Part shown: one piece after another, positions 5,775 to 6,652 of the stretch
How the letters are laid out: the number at the start of each line of letters is the position of its first letter
Position numbering within the stretch: the stretch's first letter is position 1
DNA from: an uncultured Neisseria sp.
GTDB lineage: Bacteria > Pseudomonadota > Gammaproteobacteria > Burkholderiales > Neisseriaceae
Direction: 5' to 3'
Length of the DNA: 6,652 nt
Assembly (NCBI GenBank): GCA_927911515.1
Contig: CAKMQH010000314.1
Location: forward strand, 1-6,652
Made by a program: the position numbers and the translations under genes
The notes under the pieces: model-generated
Databases searched by the model: none
Seen by the model: only the letters and a program-made list of their open reading frames with translations
What the model was told of the DNA's origin: nothing

Positions 5775-6500
5775 ATGAAAAAAATTATCCTGCTCCCTAT
5801 ACTTTTTATCAGCCTCGCCGCACATGCGGAATTCTCAGAAATTCAAGATCCTGACGGATACAGCAACTTACGCGAAAAACCGAACACCCAAAGCCGAATC
5901 CTGACCAAAATTCCAAACGGTACCCATGTTTATACCCCCGAGATGGAGGGAAAGCTTCATTTAGAACACGGTTGGCAGATGACCTACGATTTGCGCGGCA
6001 AAAAAAGCCTGGATGGCTGGGTGCATACTTCGCGACTGATTCCGTTGTCGCGTTATGAAAGCATCCCCGTTACGGCTACTGCCGACGGCTTTACCTGCCA
6101 AAAAAACGGCATGGGCGTGCGCATTAAATCGGAACGTTTCAACTATAAGAAAGAAAAACATCTGTTTACACACGATCAATACGGACTTTCCCATTATCGC
6201 GGAAAAGAAATGTTCGGCACTGACGGTACAATTCCATTCAGCCACTATCGTGAAATTGCCTTTTTCCGCAACGGTAAAACACAAATCGCTCCCCGAGCCC
6301 AATATGACCACCTGTTCGACCCATATTTTGAAAAGGCAGGCGATAATACGCAACTGAGCCACTGTTACTACCGCGCTAAAGACGACACCCTTTTCTTAAC
6401 GACCGTCATCGGAGATGGTGCCGCCTATACCGAAGTCTTATTTGTCTTCCGGCAAGGCATCTTGAAGAACGTATTGGCTTCGCTACACCCTGAGGTTTAA
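5775..6500 (+). CDS. Exported protein with bacterial SH3-like domain, unknown function
   Basis: A predicted secreted or periplasmic protein of 241 residues. MKKIILLPILFISLAAHA is a classical signal peptide with a likely cut after Ala18 (AHA, then EF). There is no lipobox. Residues about 22-90 resemble a bacterial SH3 (SH3b) domain: YSNLREKPNTQSRILTKIPNGT near its start and LDGWVHTSRLIPL at its end. Such domains often bind peptidoglycan or peptides in the cell envelope. The rest (91-241) has no motif I recognise; its two cysteines, 108 and 197, could form a disulphide in the periplasm. An upstream in-frame TTG at 5739 would add 12 polar residues and spoil the signal peptide, so ATG 5775 is preferred, though it has no clear ribosome binding site. 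It is a single gene after a strong terminator; the stop lies 23 nt before IS-like sequence. The frame is intact. Confidence 0.85.
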   Translation: MKKIILLPILFISLAAHAEFSEIQDPDGYSNLREKPNTQSRILTKIPNGTHVYTPEMEGKLHLEHGWQMTYDLRGKKSLDGWVHTSRLIPLSRYESIPVTATADGFTCQKNGMGVRIKSERFNYKKEKHLFTHDQYGLSHYRGKEMFGTDGTIPFSHYREIAFFRNGKTQIAPRAQYDHLFDPYFEKAGDNTQLSHCYYRAKDDTLFLTTVIGDGAAYTEVLFVFRQGILKNVLASLHPEV

Positions 6501-6502
6501 TT

Positions 6503-6512
6503 TTCAGACGGC
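6503..6512 (-). repeat. Uptake-sequence core GCCGTCTGAA
   Basis: On the minus strand this is the 10-base core of the meningococcal/gonococcal uptake word, preceded by CC instead of AT or AG. It starts 2 nt after the SH3-protein stop. It is a different dialect from the other copies in the window, and there is no inverted partner before the insertion-sequence end. Confidence 0.65.
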
Positions 6513-6551
6513 GGCGGATTCGCATTTGAAGTGCAACTTTCCATAACAGAA

Positions 6552-6582
6552 AAAGGCCAGTATGCGGTAGCATACGGCCTTT
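6552..6582 (+). terminator. Hairpin inside the IS end, upstream of the transposase
   Basis: AAAGGCC and GTATGC (6552-6565, with one bulged A at 6559) pair with GCATAC and GGCCTTT (6570-6582) around the 4-nt loop GGTA, giving 13 bp. It ends in TTT. A stable stem between the IS tip and its transposase is a common device to stop transcription from flanking genes entering the transposase, or to hide its translation start. Confidence 0.6.
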
Positions 6583-6600
6583 CCTGCAAGAAAGATTGCC

Positions 6601-6652
6601 ATGAGCTACACACAACTGACCCAAGACGAACGATACCACATCCAATACCTGT
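6601..6652 (+). CDS. IS30-family transposase, N-terminus (partial)
   Basis: The first 17 codons, MSYTQLTQDERYHIQYL, match the start of IS30-family transposases, whose N-terminal helix-turn-helix begins with a motif like LTxxERYxI and binds the element's ends. The catalytic DDE domain lies beyond the window. The start fits family practice. No strong ribosome binding site is seen (the nearest candidate is AAGAAAG, about 6588-6594), consistent with low expression of transposases. Confidence 0.8.
   Translation, partial: MSYTQLTQDERYHIQYL

Larger units (their letters stand above)
6524..6652 (+). mobile_element. Left end of an IS30-family element (IS1655-like), partial
   Basis: Sequence from about 6524 (ATTTGAAGTGCAACTTTCC) to the window edge has the organisation of an IS30-family end: a terminal repeat-like stretch, an internal hairpin, and the start of the transposase gene. 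I recognise it as resembling IS1655 of Neisseria. The exact outer boundary and any target duplication cannot be fixed because only one end is visible. Confidence 0.7.

Overview
The window is from a Neisseria species. The proteins are typical of the genus (GyrA, a betaproteobacterial-type glutamate-cysteine ligase, LeuC/LeuD), and the DNA is dotted with Neisseriaceae DNA uptake sequences (DUS). The 12-mer seen four times perfectly on its own or in a hairpin arm, plus once as the second arm of a hairpin, is AGGTCGTCTGAA. I know this dialect (AG-mucDUS) from the N. mucosa/N. sicca group, not from meningococcus or gonococcus. A commensal of that group is therefore the best guess; this is inference from the uptake word, not a phylogeny.

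Layout. 1-785 (minus): the first 261 codons of gyrA, running off the left edge, with Ser91 and Asp95 (quinolone-susceptible residues). 786-1052: gyrA promoter region and a DUS hairpin terminator for the next gene. 1053-2404 (minus): gshA, glutamate-cysteine ligase, split by a one-base deletion near 2135. 2405-2672: AT-rich divergent promoter region between gshA and leuC. 2673-4084 (plus): leuC, split by two one-base insertions, one in a run of seven A and one in a run of five C. 4178-4927: three small lipoprotein genes, the last two being tandem 45-residue entericidin-family paralogues followed by a strong terminator. 5004-5644: leuD, whose last ~40 codons are thrown out of frame by a one-base deletion near 5518. 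5653-5695: a perfect DUS inverted-repeat terminator. 5775-6500: a secreted protein with a bacterial SH3-like domain. About 6524 to the right edge: the left end of an IS30-family element (IS1655-like) with a protective hairpin and the first 17 codons of its transposase.

How the parts fit. LeuC and LeuD are the two subunits of isopropylmalate isomerase in leucine synthesis, here separated by about 0.9 kb holding the lipoprotein cassette. GshA makes gamma-glutamylcysteine, the precursor of glutathione. The lipoprotein genes resemble the entericidin A/B pair of enterics, small membrane lipoproteins described as an antidote/toxin couple.

The main caution is quality. Four single-base indels hit all three biosynthetic genes, while the reading frames on both sides of each break are well conserved. 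Sequencing or assembly error is the simplest explanation; recent pseudogenisation is the alternative. No wholly new system is evident. The most interesting points are the tandem entericidin cassette between leuC and leuD, the mix of DUS dialects, and the inverted repeats in the control regions.
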